DNA from: JAXLVB01 sp046329195
Lineage (GTDB): Bacteria; Bacteroidota; Bacteroidia; Cytophagales; Spirosomataceae
Assembly (NCBI GenBank): GCA_046329195.1
Contig: JAXLVB010000002.1
Coordinates: 372,001 to 436,000, forward strand
Length of the DNA: 64,000 bases
Direction: 5' to 3'
The position numbers and the translations under genes were made by a program. The notes under the pieces are model-generated. The model did no database searches. It was not told the origin of the DNA and worked only from the letters and a program-made list of their open reading frames with translations. Positions 44,075 to 53,406 of this stretch are shown here, piece by piece (the stretch's first letter is position 1; the number at the start of each line of letters is the position of its first letter).

Positions 44075-46450
44075 ATGAAAAAATTTTGGCCCTCACTTGC
44101 CGACCTTGTCCTGAGTAATCGAATCCGATTCGTAGTAGCCATCTTGTTAGGTACAGCTTTTATGGCCTATAAAGCCACTCAAATAGAGCTGTCTTACGAA
44201 TTAGCAAAAATTTTACCTGCTAGCGACCCTGATTTTCAGCTATATGAATCCTTCAAGAAACGCTTTGGAGAAGATGGTAGTGTGATGGTCATTGGGATGG
44301 AAACCAAGCAAATGTACCAACTCAACCTCTTTAGCGACTGGTACGAATTAGGTAAGGAGGTCAAAGCTATCAATGGCATCAAAGATGTAGTTTCTAATGC
44401 CAATCTGTACGATATTGTACGGAACGACAGCCTCAAGCGCTTTGTGTTTAAACCTTTATTAGCTACTAAGCCCAGCAGTCAGGCAGAAGTAGATAGTTTG
44501 AAAGCCAAAATTGAGAAGTTGCCAGCTTACAAAGGGCTAATTTTCAATGAAACGGGGACTTGTCACCTCATGCTCGTGACTTTTGACCAAAAAATCATAA
44601 ACTCAAAAGTTCGAATTGGTCTTGTCAATCTCATCAAAGCAAAAGCCGAAGCGTTTGGAGCCAAACATCATCTTACAGTTCGGCTCTCGGGGATGCCTTA
44701 TATTCGTACCGAGTACATGTCTATTGTGGTGCAAGAGATGGCACTATTTCTAGTCTTGGTATTTTTAGTAACTGTTGTTATCCTACTTATATTTTTCCGC
44801 TCACCCCGAATCGTATTTTTTGCCTCCGGTATCGTGCTATTAGGTGTGATTTGGGCAGTTGGTACCATTAGTTTGTTAGGTTATCAGATTAGTGTGCTGA
44901 ATGGGCTGATTCCGCCGTTGATTATCGTGATTGGGATACCAAACTGTATTTTCTTGCTTAATAAGTACCACGAAGAATACGTTGACTATGGCGACCAATG
45001 GCAAGCCCTACGAACAACTATCATCAAAATTGGGCCTACTATTTCATTGGCCAATATTACTACTGCCATCGGCTTCGGTGTCTTTGCTTTTACAGGAAGT
45101 AAATTTTTAGTCGAATTTGGCATTGTCGCTTCCAGCAATGTGCTGGTAACCTTTGCCATGTCGCTGGTATTGATACCTATCATTTTCAGCTATTTACCGC
45201 CGCCTTCGACCAAGCATGTACAGCACTTAGAGGCCAAACGAGTCAATTTTATTCTAAATTTCATTGACCACATCGTCCATCATCGCCGTGGGGTCATTTA
45301 TACAGTTGTGGCTGTCATTGTAGCTATTTCTATCTATGGCATGACCAAAATTACAGCCATCGGGTATGTGGTGGACGACATGCCTGTGAATAGCCCAATT
45401 TACGCTGATTTGAAGTTTTTTGAGAAGAATTTCCACGGCGTTATCCCCTTTGAAGTCAGCGTTGATGCCCTTCGCCCTGGTAGGGCGCTATCGCCACAGG
45501 TGCTTAACAAAATCAGAAGGATGGACAAAGAGTTTGCCAAGCATCCCGAGTTTACCAAAGGATTATCAGTAGCCGAAGGCGTGAAGTTTTTTTACCAAGC
45601 CTACCGTGGCGGCGACCCTAAGTACTACGTGTTGCCTCCCGCATTAGAAATGCAAAAACTCTCCGAATACGCCACAGGCACGGGGGCAGGCATGAATGGC
45701 AGCCAAAGCCGATTTGCAGGATTTTTGGATAGCACTCGTCGTTATACTCGTGTTAGTTATCAAATGGCTGATGTTGGCACCGTTCGTACTCGGCAGCTGA
45801 TTCAGGAATTGCAGCCTAAGGTTGATTCTATTTTCAATTTTGATGCTGATGCCGGTACTTGGGTTCCCAAGGACGAGCGCTACGAAGCTCGGATTACAGG
45901 CAATAGCGTAGCTTACACCAAAGGCAATGAGTACCTCCTGACCAACCTTCAGGAAAGTACGCTCATGGCCATTGTACTTATCTGCCTGATTATGTGGGGC
46001 TTGTTCCAAAACCCACGTATGATTCTGATTGCTACGCTACCTAGCACCATTCCCCTACTCATTACAGCCGGCATCATGGGCTATTTTGGTATTCCGTTGA
46101 AACCTTCTACTATTTTGATTTTTAGTATTGCTTTTGGTATTGCGTCTGACGGTACGGCATATTTTATGACTCGATACCGAGACAACCTCCGCAATAAAAA
46201 TATGAGTATTGCGACGGCGGTTTCTAATACCATCCAAACCACTGGTATTAGTATGTTTTACACTGCAATCATCTTGTTTTCAGGGTTTTTCGTCTTTGTT
46301 GCCTCAACGTTTAGGGGTACGCAATCGTTGGGAATCTTGATTTCGATTACGTTGCTAATTGCGATGGTCTCCAACTTGGTTTTGCTCCCTGCCTTTTTGA
46401 TGTCACTCGATAAAAGAGAACAAAAACGCTCTGCCAAAAAAGCACAATAA
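44075..46450 (+). CDS. RND/MMPL-family membrane protein
   Basis: 791 residues with two repeats of the RND plan: one helix near the N-terminus (about 18-35), a periplasmic loop, then five helices (about 222-390); after it a helix near 405-425, a second large loop and five more helices (about 630-780). The sterol-sensing-like segment is in the helix bundles. Relatives (HpnN, MmpL, PatchED-like) move lipids, hopanoids or other hydrophobic compounds. No periplasmic adaptor or outer-membrane partner gene is nearby. Substrate unknown. Confidence 0.85.
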   Translation: MKKFWPSLADLVLSNRIRFVVAILLGTAFMAYKATQIELSYELAKILPASDPDFQLYESFKKRFGEDGSVMVIGMETKQMYQLNLFSDWYELGKEVKAINGIKDVVSNANLYDIVRNDSLKRFVFKPLLATKPSSQAEVDSLKAKIEKLPAYKGLIFNETGTCHLMLVTFDQKIINSKVRIGLVNLIKAKAEAFGAKHHLTVRLSGMPYIRTEYMSIVVQEMALFLVLVFLVTVVILLIFFRSPRIVFFASGIVLLGVIWAVGTISLLGYQISVLNGLIPPLIIVIGIPNCIFLLNKYHEEYVDYGDQWQALRTTIIKIGPTISLANITTAIGFGVFAFTGSKFLVEFGIVASSNVLVTFAMSLVLIPIIFSYLPPPSTKHVQHLEAKRVNFILNFIDHIVHHRRGVIYTVVAVIVAISIYGMTKITAIGYVVDDMPVNSPIYADLKFFEKNFHGVIPFEVSVDALRPGRALSPQVLNKIRRMDKEFAKHPEFTKGLSVAEGVKFFYQAYRGGDPKYYVLPPALEMQKLSEYATGTGAGMNGSQSRFAGFLDSTRRYTRVSYQMADVGTVRTRQLIQELQPKVDSIFNFDADAGTWVPKDERYEARITGNSVAYTKGNEYLLTNLQESTLMAIVLICLIMWGLFQNPRMILIATLPSTIPLLITAGIMGYFGIPLKPSTILIFSIAFGIASDGTAYFMTRYRDNLRNKNMSIATAVSNTIQTTGISMFYTAIILFSGFFVFVASTFRGTQSLGILISITLLIAMVSNLVLLPAFLMSLDKREQKRSAKKAQ

Positions 46451-46452
46451 AA

Positions 46453-46488
46453 CAACCCCACTGAGATTCTGAATGCTCAGAGGGGTTG
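46453..46488. terminator. Imperfect hairpin between convergent genes
   Basis: CAACCCC-A-CTGAG (46453-46465) pairs with CTCAG-A-GGGGTTG (46476-46488) with one A-A mismatch. It lies between the RND gene stop and the end of the MaoC-like gene. No strong T-run, so a weak terminator at best. Confidence 0.45.
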
Positions 46489-46513
46489 AAGATTAAGAGC
46501 CGGGGGTAAAATC

Positions 46514-46918
46514 CTAAAACTCTTCTTTGTGCATGACGGTAGCCACGCCCGTCGTCGTTACTTTTTGGGTTGCTACGTCTATAAGTTGGGTCGAAATATC
46601 GGCAAAATGTTTTTCGGGATAATGTGCCACTACTTTAAAAACCGCCTCATAGTCCGTATCAACAAACATCGGGCGTTTGAACTCTAAAGTTTGTTTTACA
46701 TAGACGCTTCCCTTACCCGGAAACAGCGTACCGATTACTTTTGAAAAAATACTTGCGCCCAACATACCGTGCATAATAGGACGGCCAAATTGGGTTTGTG
46801 CCGCATACGACTCATCTAAATGAAGCGGATTATCGTCGCCCGAAACTTGTGAAAAAGCCACGACGTCGTCTTGCGTAAAGCGAAAACGATGACTAAATTC
46901 TGTACCTACTTCTATCAT
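46514..46918 (-). CDS. MaoC-like (R)-specific enoyl-CoA hydratase domain protein
   Basis: 134-residue hot-dog fold. The hydratase-2 motif SGDDNPLHLD carries the catalytic pair D28 and H33, followed by FGRPIMHGMLGASIFSKVIG. Such enzymes hydrate trans-2-enoyl-CoA to (R)-3-hydroxyacyl-CoA, or act in related acyl chemistry. Monocistronic by position. Confidence 0.9.
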   Translation of the reverse strand: MIEVGTEFSHRFRFTQDDVVAFSQVSGDDNPLHLDESYAAQTQFGRPIMHGMLGASIFSKVIGTLFPGKGSVYVKQTLEFKRPMFVDTDYEAVFKVVAHYPEKHFADISTQLIDVATQKVTTTGVATVMHKEEF

Positions 46919-46974
46919 GTGTTGAATGGTTTTGTTAGTATCTACAACTCATTAATAACGAGTACGTTAGGTTC

Positions 46975-47403
46975 TTACGAAGAATGATCGGCAACAATTA
47001 CCCACTCCCCTTTGATTTTGCGCCAAAGTAAGGTGTAATGCCCCCCGATGTCCCCCTTTTCAGGACGAGTAAGGTGCCATTTGCCCACAACAAACGCCAC
47101 ATCTTTCGATGGAAAATCTACCTTAATAATGTCAAACTTGAGTGTGCCCATCGCCGCCTTATCTGGGTAATTTTTTTTGTAATTGGCCAAGGTTCGATTG
47201 TAGCCGTAGGTGACACCGCTTTTACCGATGTACATCAGCGAATCGGATTCCCAATAGCCTTTCATGAAACCTTCTACATTGGCAGTATTCCAGTTTTCGG
47301 TCTGTCGTTGCAGAATGCTCAGAATGATTTGCTTATCTTTGCTCGACTGAGCCAAACTCCATGTGCTCAATAACAGAAAGCATCCCAATAATACGTGTTT
47401 CAT
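46975..47403 (-). CDS. Secreted SnoaL/DUF4440-like (NTF2 fold) protein
   Basis: From the ATG at 47403 (MKHVLLGCFLLLSTWSLAQ) a signal peptide and an NTF2-like fold of about 120 residues: ILSILQRQTENWNTANVEGF, MYIGKSGVTYGYNRTL, VGKWHLTRPEKGDIGGHYTL and LWRKIKGEWVIVADHSS. This is the SnoaL/DUF4440 pattern, often of unknown function. The frame runs to 47499 but the extension lacks a signal peptide. It converges with nothing and is divergent from the small membrane peptide gene. Confidence 0.82.
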   Translation of the reverse strand: MKHVLLGCFLLLSTWSLAQSSKDKQIILSILQRQTENWNTANVEGFMKGYWESDSLMYIGKSGVTYGYNRTLANYKKNYPDKAAMGTLKFDIIKVDFPSKDVAFVVGKWHLTRPEKGDIGGHYTLLWRKIKGEWVIVADHSS

Positions 47404-47497
47404 CGTCGTTTTTTGGTAAAGATGTAAGTTTTTTGAGTGAACAGTCCAACCATCTCTACGCTTCGGAAGCGTTGTTGGACTTATCTTCCTACAAAAC

Positions 47498-47608
47498 ATG
47501 AAAATTTTTAACTATTTCAAAAAATACCGAGACTATATTTCTATAGATTTTTTCATGTATCTATCGTTCGTGCTGGTATTTCTGATTTTATATCTGATTT
47601 TTGGTTAA
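47498..47608 (+). CDS. 36-residue single-helix membrane protein
   Basis: ATG frame for MKIFNYFKKYRDYISIDFFM then a hydrophobic stretch (SFVLVFLILYLIFG) reaching the C-terminus. The basic N-terminal part and 17-residue hydrophobic tail fit a small inner-membrane protein. Its stop lies 2 bases before the GTG start of the lipid kinase gene, which strongly suggests cotranscription and coupled translation. No known family. The only doubt is its small size. Confidence 0.6.
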   Translation: MKIFNYFKKYRDYISIDFFMYLSFVLVFLILYLIFG

Positions 47609-47610
47609 TT

Positions 47611-48498
47611 GTGGAAGCAAAAAAGAAAATTTGGTTTGTGGTTAACCCTAAATCGGGCACCGTTCCAGCAGGGCGGCGTCAAGTGCTTTTAGAATTGATT
47701 TGGCAGTTTGCTAAGGCTATTTTTGACGTTAGAATAATGCCCACCTCTCATGCTGGTCACGCCACTACTATTACTCAAAGTGCTGTAAACGAAGGTGTTG
47801 ACTATGTGATTGCCGTTGGTGGCGATGGTACGGTCAACGAGGTAGCCCAAGCGCTAATAGATACACCCACCGTTTTGGGAATTTTGCCTTTGGGCTCAGG
47901 CAATGGTTTGGCTCGTCATCTGGGTATCCCGATGCAGCCCGAAAAAGCCCTTCAAGTGATTTTCAAAGAACGTATCTTTTCGATAGACGCCTGTTATCTG
48001 AACGGGCAACCTTTTTTCTGCACCGCAGGGGTTGGTTTTGATGTCTACGTAGCCGCCCAATTTGCCCAGAAAAAACGCCGTGGCTTGCGCACCTATGCCA
48101 CTACCACCGTGCAATCGTTCTTGGGATTTCAGCCACAAACCTACCAATTGACACTCGACGGACGCTTGATGACTACCCAATCTTTTGCAATCACGATTGC
48201 CAATGCGTCGCAATATGGCAACGATGCGTTTGTGGCTCCTCAGGCTAAAATCAATGATGGGTTGATGGATGTGTGTTTGTTGTCGCCTTTTCCAGCCGTG
48301 TTGGCGCCCTCTATTGCAATGCGATTGTTTCAGCGAACGTTGCCGAAATCTAAATACGCTGACATTATCAAAGCTCAAACGGTTCGTATAGAAGCATCGC
48401 AACCCATCCTTATCCATTTTGATGGCGAACCTCAACAACTCGATACCAACCTATTAGACTTTTCGATTCGGAAGCAATGTCTCAACGTCTTGGTGTAA
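47611..48498 (+). CDS. Diacylglycerol kinase / lipid kinase family protein
   Basis: 295 residues of the DAGK catalytic domain family (YegS/DgkB-like). VNPKSGTVPAGRRQ near the N-terminus and the nucleotide loop GGDGTVNEVAQALI (70-74 GGDGT), then LPLGSGNGLARHLGIP, are diagnostic. Phosphorylates diacylglycerol or a related lipid in the inner membrane. Start is GTG at 47611, read as Met. It directly follows the 36-residue membrane protein. Confidence 0.93.
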   Translation: MEAKKKIWFVVNPKSGTVPAGRRQVLLELIWQFAKAIFDVRIMPTSHAGHATTITQSAVNEGVDYVIAVGGDGTVNEVAQALIDTPTVLGILPLGSGNGLARHLGIPMQPEKALQVIFKERIFSIDACYLNGQPFFCTAGVGFDVYVAAQFAQKKRRGLRTYATTTVQSFLGFQPQTYQLTLDGRLMTTQSFAITIANASQYGNDAFVAPQAKINDGLMDVCLLSPFPAVLAPSIAMRLFQRTLPKSKYADIIKAQTVRIEASQPILIHFDGEPQQLDTNLLDFSIRKQCLNVLV

Positions 48499-48541
48499 TT
48501 ACCCAATCAACGAAAACGTACCATTTCAACTAATCCTTGCA

Positions 48542-48880
48542 ATGTCAAAAAAAAATCAGCAGCGAATCGGTGTGGTGTACTCAACCGACCCTCATTTTTC
48601 GTACGAAGTAGAAGCCGAAGCAAGCGCTATAACTCTTCTGCCTGCTCAGCAAAATTTAAAAGTACAATTAGATAAAAAAGCCCGTGCGGGCAAGCAAGTG
48701 ACACTGGTAACAGGCTTTGTAGGTCAAGAAAGTGATTTACAGGAATTAGGAAAAAAACTAAAAAACCTTTGTGGTGCTGGTGGAAGTGCCAAAGATGGTG
48801 AAGTATTAGTGCAAGGCGATTTCAGAGATAAAGTCACCACTTGGCTCATACAGCAAGGTTATCGGGCTAAGAAGGTATAG
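48542..48880 (+). CDS. yciH: SUI1/YciH-type translation initiation factor
   Basis: 112 residues with the eIF1-like core KARAGKQVTLVTGFVGQESD and the C-terminal CGAGGSAKDGEVLVQGDFRD followed by LIQQGYRAKKV. Homologues of eukaryotic eIF1; in E. coli YciH acts in fidelity of initiation. Located 43 bases after the lipid kinase gene and followed by a very strong terminator. Confidence 0.92.
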   Translation: MSKKNQQRIGVVYSTDPHFSYEVEAEASAITLLPAQQNLKVQLDKKARAGKQVTLVTGFVGQESDLQELGKKLKNLCGAGGSAKDGEVLVQGDFRDKVTTWLIQQGYRAKKV

Positions 48881-48941
48881 GACACAATCAGATTATAAAA
48901 AGGTTTTTTTAGAGAAAGGCTAAAGTTGACAAGGAAACCCG

Positions 48942-48987
48942 AAAAATAAAAGAGCGAGGAGCCATAACTCCTCGCTCTTTTATTTTT
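48942..48987. terminator. Strong 19-bp terminator
   Basis: Arms 48942-48960 and 48969-48987 are exact complements with an 8-base loop; the AGAGCGAGGA core is flanked by A and T runs. It serves yciH on the plus strand and the DUF4920-like gene on the minus strand. Confidence 0.88.
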
Positions 48988-49000
48988 CAGCATATACTGG

Positions 49001-49453
49001 TTATTGTACAACCACACCATCTGCCACAAAGGTAATGGCTTTTTCAGGCTTTGTGATTTTGGCAATTTCTTCTTTGCTCTTGCCTGCATCTTCGGCAAAA
49101 TGCTTGAGTTCGCTCACCGAAGTTTCTTTTACTTGGGCTTTGCCTTCAAATACTACCGTACGGCCCTTGATGTCTTTCGGGACGAAGAATCCATAATCTT
49201 TGAACGTAACTCGCATCGTTTGGCCGTTGTCGAGTTTTACTTTCATCCAGCAGCCTTTTACTTGACATACCGATTCTACTTCGCCTTTTACTTTGGCCGA
49301 AACTGCATCTTTACCATCCATTTTCTTCACTAATTCGTGGGTAGAAATGGCTTTGTCGGTTGTGATTTTCTCACCAAAAGTATTCGTTTTGTCTTGAGCT
49401 TGAGTAGTAGCCAATAGACCAAAACTCAATAATGCTACGAGGAGCTTTTTCAT
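49001..49453 (-). CDS. Secreted DUF4920-like protein
   Basis: From the ATG at 49453 (MKKLLVALLSFGLLATTQAQ) a signal peptide and a domain of about 130 residues with a conserved CxxxGCW motif (SVCQVKGCWMKV) in a beta-rich region, as in DUF4920. Role unknown; possibly metal or redox linked because of the two cysteines. A TATCTTTG -7 box lies at 49493-49500 on the minus strand. The frame extends to 49495 without a signal peptide. Confidence 0.8.
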   Translation of the reverse strand: MKKLLVALLSFGLLATTQAQDKTNTFGEKITTDKAISTHELVKKMDGKDAVSAKVKGEVESVCQVKGCWMKVKLDNGQTMRVTFKDYGFFVPKDIKGRTVVFEGKAQVKETSVSELKHFAEDAGKSKEEIAKITKPEKAITFVADGVVVQ

Positions 49454-49523
49454 GTCAATTTGATTTAGTTTGATACGTACAAGTTGGTTTTGCAAAGATA
49501 CAAATTATCAACATATCCTATGC

Positions 49524-52500
49524 TTATTCCATCACTTCAATCCATCCCTTGCATTTGGAGCCTGAAGGCGTAGTAATGAGGTAATAATAAGTGCCGTTGG
49601 GTACGCCTTTTCCCCAGTCGTTGGCATAATTATCGGCTTGAAACATGAGTTTTCCCCACCGGTTATAGATTTCCATCCGAATCCCTTTTTGATTAATCAC
49701 AAAAGTATCATTGCGGCCATCACCATTAGGCGTAATCACGTTAGCCACACTAAAAACAGGCTCTATTTCAACGGGTTTGCTAGTCACGAGCTCACAGTTG
49801 CCCCGATAAGCTTTGAGTGTAATGGTGTACGTACCCGCTTGTTTATAAACATAAGGCGACGGCGATGCTGTTTTCAGGGTATCACCATTACCCATTGACC
49901 ACACCAAACGGTCAGCGTTAGCGGTTTTGTTTTCGAGCAACAGCGTTACTGGTTTGCCGCAGTCAAAGGTCTTCTCAAAGGTAAAATCAGGTTGAAACGA
50001 TACATCTACTTCTACGGTAACCGTTTTGGTACTTACACAGCCAAATTCGTTGGTCATCTCAACCGAATACGTTGTACTTGATTTGGGGGTAGCCACCGGA
50101 TTGGCAATATCCGTTTTACTTAAGCCCGTGGCAGGAGTCCATTTATAGGTTTTGCCTCCACTGGCTGTTAATTGTACCGAACCTCCTGTACAAATGCGCT
50201 GTGGACCAATAATATTGAAATCGGCAGGGGTGACCTTTATCGTTTTTTGAGCCGATTTTTCCCGATTACAGCTCAGCGGATTGGTTCCTTTTAGTCGAAC
50301 AATGTACTCTCCTCCTTTGTCAAAAGTATAGGATGTTCCAGTTGCCGAAGTAGATTTTGCCAAGCCTGCAATGTCCCATTCGTAGGTTTTGCCCCCAATA
50401 CTGGTATTGACAAACTGCAAATTGAGTGGTGCACAACCTGTTACGACATCTTTCTGAGTTCCACTAAACACATCAAAACTCACGGCTAAGGTATCAATAT
50501 CAAACTTGAAAGCAGCGTTGTTGCAGTTTAACGAGCCGTTGGTTTTAGACCAGGCATTGAGCGAGGTGGGGAAAATAACCGAAGAACCACGATTACAGGC
50601 ACAGGCGGTATGATAAATGAAACCTTTCTTGTCGAAACGGCAGGTTCCGCCGTCCACGTGGTCGCCTGCCCCCGAATTGTTTGTACCGAAAAAAGTGGCG
50701 TAGAGCAGTGATTTAGCCCCTTTTTCGAGCATAGCAATGTAAAAATTATTCCCGTCGGTGGTTGTACGATAAGCATCAGAAGTAACAGGTAGGCCATTGG
50801 TACTACTTTGTGCACCAAACTGCGAAGTGACGGCCTCGTTGACACGCCCACCCCAACCCGAGAAGTAAATATTACCACAATCACTAATCAAAAAGGCGGT
50901 CGGAATAATATCAGGTACTCCTCTGCCAGAACCAACTACCGTCGAAAAAACGGTTTTATTGAGGTCTTTGTCTAAGGCGTGGATAAACTGCCCACTGTTT
51001 GCATTTTGATATACACCTGTGCTAACGGCGTACTTGCCATTGGTAAGCCCAATGATATGAACGTTTTCGTCGGCATCGAGGTCTAATAATTGGGCAGCAT
51101 CTACTCCATCTGTTCCCACATAAGAAACAGCAACTTGCTGGAAATTAGAGGCATATTTGGCCACCCAGCCATCTTCTGAGCCCGTTAGCGTAGTTTTGTT
51201 AACCGTGGCCGATGAGTTTCCCCGTAGGTTAGTACTGTTTGTAACGCCACACACGTAAATATTGCCAGATGCGGCTACTTTGATAGAGTAGCCAGCGTCG
51301 TAGCCATCGCCACCTAAATAGGTGCTCCACAGCAAGGTGTTGAGGTTTTTGTCGAGCTTAGCAATGACGGCATCGTACGTACCTTTTCGAGTGGTCTGAG
51401 AGGTGTTCATGAGCGGAAAATCAGACGACCCCGACACCGAAGCAATATAGACGTTGTCTTGGGCATCGGTCACAATCTCACCTCGGTATTCGTCGCCATA
51501 ATTACGAATCGTTAGGTTGCTGCGAGTAAGATTGAGTCCATCATTGCCACTGCCGCCCAAATAGGTAGCTCCCAGTAGTTGGTCGCCGTTAGGGCCAATT
51601 TTAGCAATGAAAATATCACTCCCAACAGGATAATCCATCCCGTTGACAGCCGTGATGTTTTGTCCTCCATTGAACGAATTATCGTAGGAGGCTGTGGTCA
51701 TCGGGAAATTGCGAGAGGAAGTAGTACCAAAAATTAAGATTTCTCCCTTTGAGTTGACAATCGAGCTATGAGGTACTTCAGAATACTGACCACCTAAGTA
51801 CGTGACAAACAGTAGTTTTGTGCCTTGAGGATTGAATTTCAGCACGGCAACATCCCAGAGCTGTGGGTTTTCGTCGTAGCCACCCCCGACCAATGCCTGA
51901 ATAGAAAGGTTGGCACTACCGATCGAGTATAAATTCCCTTGGGCATCATAGCAAGCCGTATGCCCCCAGTTGTCGGCTACGAGCCCTGAAAAACTGGAGA
52001 AAATCAGGACGGGGTCTATAACTAAGGTCTGTGAATGGTCATATCCTTCTGGAAACGAAAAGGTTACGGTTTGATCTTGGATGTGAAAATTACTTTCTAC
52101 TTCACTAGAACGTTTCTCAATTTGTTGATAACTGTAGGGTTTGACTTCCTTGATGGTATTAACATTGGTGCTGACAATCAAATTCCCTTTGTCGAGTTGG
52201 AGGCTATTAGCCCCTTCGTAGCGAAGCCGAATCTGATTTACATCGGCTTGTGGAGCTACCAAAAACTCGTATTTGAGCGATGAACCTCCATACGTGTAAA
52301 GGCGTAAATCAATGCCCGGATAAATATTTTTATAGATGACTTCGCCAAAGGCAGGGACGTTGGTGGCCCATTGTGAAGGGACGTTTCCTAAAAAATAATT
52401 ACGCTTTTCTTCACTTTCTTGTTTGGTAAGCAGAGTAGGGTGTGGGTTGGCCCCTTCTAAGTGCACCACAACGCCATGTATGGCCATTTTGCTTGGGATG

Positions 52501-52724
52501 GTAGCAGCGGTAGAGGCCGTATGGCGAGCGGCAATGACCGAACCATCATAAAAAACATAATGTAAAGCATTATCTTTTAAGTATAAATGTCCGTTGGGTA
52601 ATTCGGCTTTGAAGCGGACATCTTTTTCCCACTGCCCGTCGTTACGGACAAAACGTACAAAATTGGGAGTATCGGCCAATACTTGGCAACAGATAAAAGA
52701 TAAGAAGAAAATGGCTAACCGCAT
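49524..52724 (-). CDS. Large T9SS cargo protein with SBBP repeats, PKD domains and type B sorting domain
   Basis: 1066 residues. Signal peptide (1-17), an N-terminal beta domain (FVRFVRNDGQWEKDVRFKAE), then SBBP beta-propeller repeats with the ALxYSTYLGG-like unit (VTYLGG, ATYLGGSGND, STYLGGDGYDAG, ATFFGT), two or three PKD-type Ig-like domains (QFVNTSIGGKTYEWDIAG, YKWTPATGL) and a C-terminal gliding-motility-associated domain starting VITPNGDGRNDTFVI and ending GWIEVME. The last is the type B signal recognised by type IX secretion, so the protein should be exported through SprA to the cell surface. Function of the propeller part is unknown; adhesion is a guess. Confidence 0.9.
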   Translation of the reverse strand: MRLAIFFLSFICCQVLADTPNFVRFVRNDGQWEKDVRFKAELPNGHLYLKDNALHYVFYDGSVIAARHTASTAATIPSKMAIHGVVVHLEGANPHPTLLTKQESEEKRNYFLGNVPSQWATNVPAFGEVIYKNIYPGIDLRLYTYGGSSLKYEFLVAPQADVNQIRLRYEGANSLQLDKGNLIVSTNVNTIKEVKPYSYQQIEKRSSEVESNFHIQDQTVTFSFPEGYDHSQTLVIDPVLIFSSFSGLVADNWGHTACYDAQGNLYSIGSANLSIQALVGGGYDENPQLWDVAVLKFNPQGTKLLFVTYLGGQYSEVPHSSIVNSKGEILIFGTTSSRNFPMTTASYDNSFNGGQNITAVNGMDYPVGSDIFIAKIGPNGDQLLGATYLGGSGNDGLNLTRSNLTIRNYGDEYRGEIVTDAQDNVYIASVSGSSDFPLMNTSQTTRKGTYDAVIAKLDKNLNTLLWSTYLGGDGYDAGYSIKVAASGNIYVCGVTNSTNLRGNSSATVNKTTLTGSEDGWVAKYASNFQQVAVSYVGTDGVDAAQLLDLDADENVHIIGLTNGKYAVSTGVYQNANSGQFIHALDKDLNKTVFSTVVGSGRGVPDIIPTAFLISDCGNIYFSGWGGRVNEAVTSQFGAQSSTNGLPVTSDAYRTTTDGNNFYIAMLEKGAKSLLYATFFGTNNSGAGDHVDGGTCRFDKKGFIYHTACACNRGSSVIFPTSLNAWSKTNGSLNCNNAAFKFDIDTLAVSFDVFSGTQKDVVTGCAPLNLQFVNTSIGGKTYEWDIAGLAKSTSATGTSYTFDKGGEYIVRLKGTNPLSCNREKSAQKTIKVTPADFNIIGPQRICTGGSVQLTASGGKTYKWTPATGLSKTDIANPVATPKSSTTYSVEMTNEFGCVSTKTVTVEVDVSFQPDFTFEKTFDCGKPVTLLLENKTANADRLVWSMGNGDTLKTASPSPYVYKQAGTYTITLKAYRGNCELVTSKPVEIEPVFSVANVITPNGDGRNDTFVINQKGIRMEIYNRWGKLMFQADNYANDWGKGVPNGTYYYLITTPSGSKCKGWIEVME

Positions 52725-52782
52725 ACATTCGATTTTTACCCGATAAAACTATGAAAAAATGAGGAAACTCTTAGACTATCCC

Positions 52783-53403
52783 TTATTTTTTCAGTGCTTG
52801 GAGATTAATCAAATTCGAACAAAAGCGGTATTCATGTGGCTGATTAGAACAAATAATAACAAGGCGATTGGTGATATGTGTCTCAATTTGAGCAAGATAC
52901 CAGTCCACACCATGATGGTCCAAATTAGAAGTAGGTTCGTCGAGAAGCAAAATGGGTACTGCCGACCAAAAAGCGAGTCCTAGTTTGAGGCGTTGCTTCA
53001 TACCCGACGAAAAGTTGCGGATTTGCTTGTGGCGAGCATCAGCCAAGCCAATTGTCTCGGCAAAGTCGGTAGGAGAGAGGTTGTGCTGAAGGGGCTTAAA
53101 CTGACGATGAAACTGCACGGCCTCTACCAAAGTGAACTCTTCGATGAGTTCAAGGTAAGGAGCCGCCATTGCCAATTTTCTAAAAATGGCAGAATCTTGG
53201 ATTTCGGTACCATCTTCTGTATAACGAAGCTGCCCTTCGGTGGCAGGAATCGCCCCAGCAATCACCTGCAACAGCGTGGATTTGCCCGAGCCATTAGGGC
53301 CAACCAAGGTATAGCTTTCTCCAAGCTGGAATGTATAACTGAGGCGCCGAAAAATCCAATCTCGGTTAAACTTTTTACCCAATGATGCTACCTCAATCTG
53401 CAT
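52783..53403 (-). CDS. ABC transporter ATP-binding protein, orphan
   Basis: 206 residues: Walker A GPNGSGKS, signature NFSSGMKQRL, Walker B ILLLDEPTSNLD. Short and without its own membrane part, it resembles the CcmA-like group. The gene starts 3 bases after the lpxA stop, so it is the last gene of the lipid A operon, but no permease gene is next to it. The partner permease must be elsewhere, or it acts in another way. A type B cargo gene follows it on the same strand, not adjacent in function. Confidence 0.85.
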   Translation of the reverse strand: MQIEVASLGKKFNRDWIFRRLSYTFQLGESYTLVGPNGSGKSTLLQVIAGAIPATEGQLRYTEDGTEIQDSAIFRKLAMAAPYLELIEEFTLVEAVQFHRQFKPLQHNLSPTDFAETIGLADARHKQIRNFSSGMKQRLKLGLAFWSAVPILLLDEPTSNLDHHGVDWYLAQIETHITNRLVIICSNQPHEYRFCSNLINLQALKK

Positions 53404-53406
53404 AAC

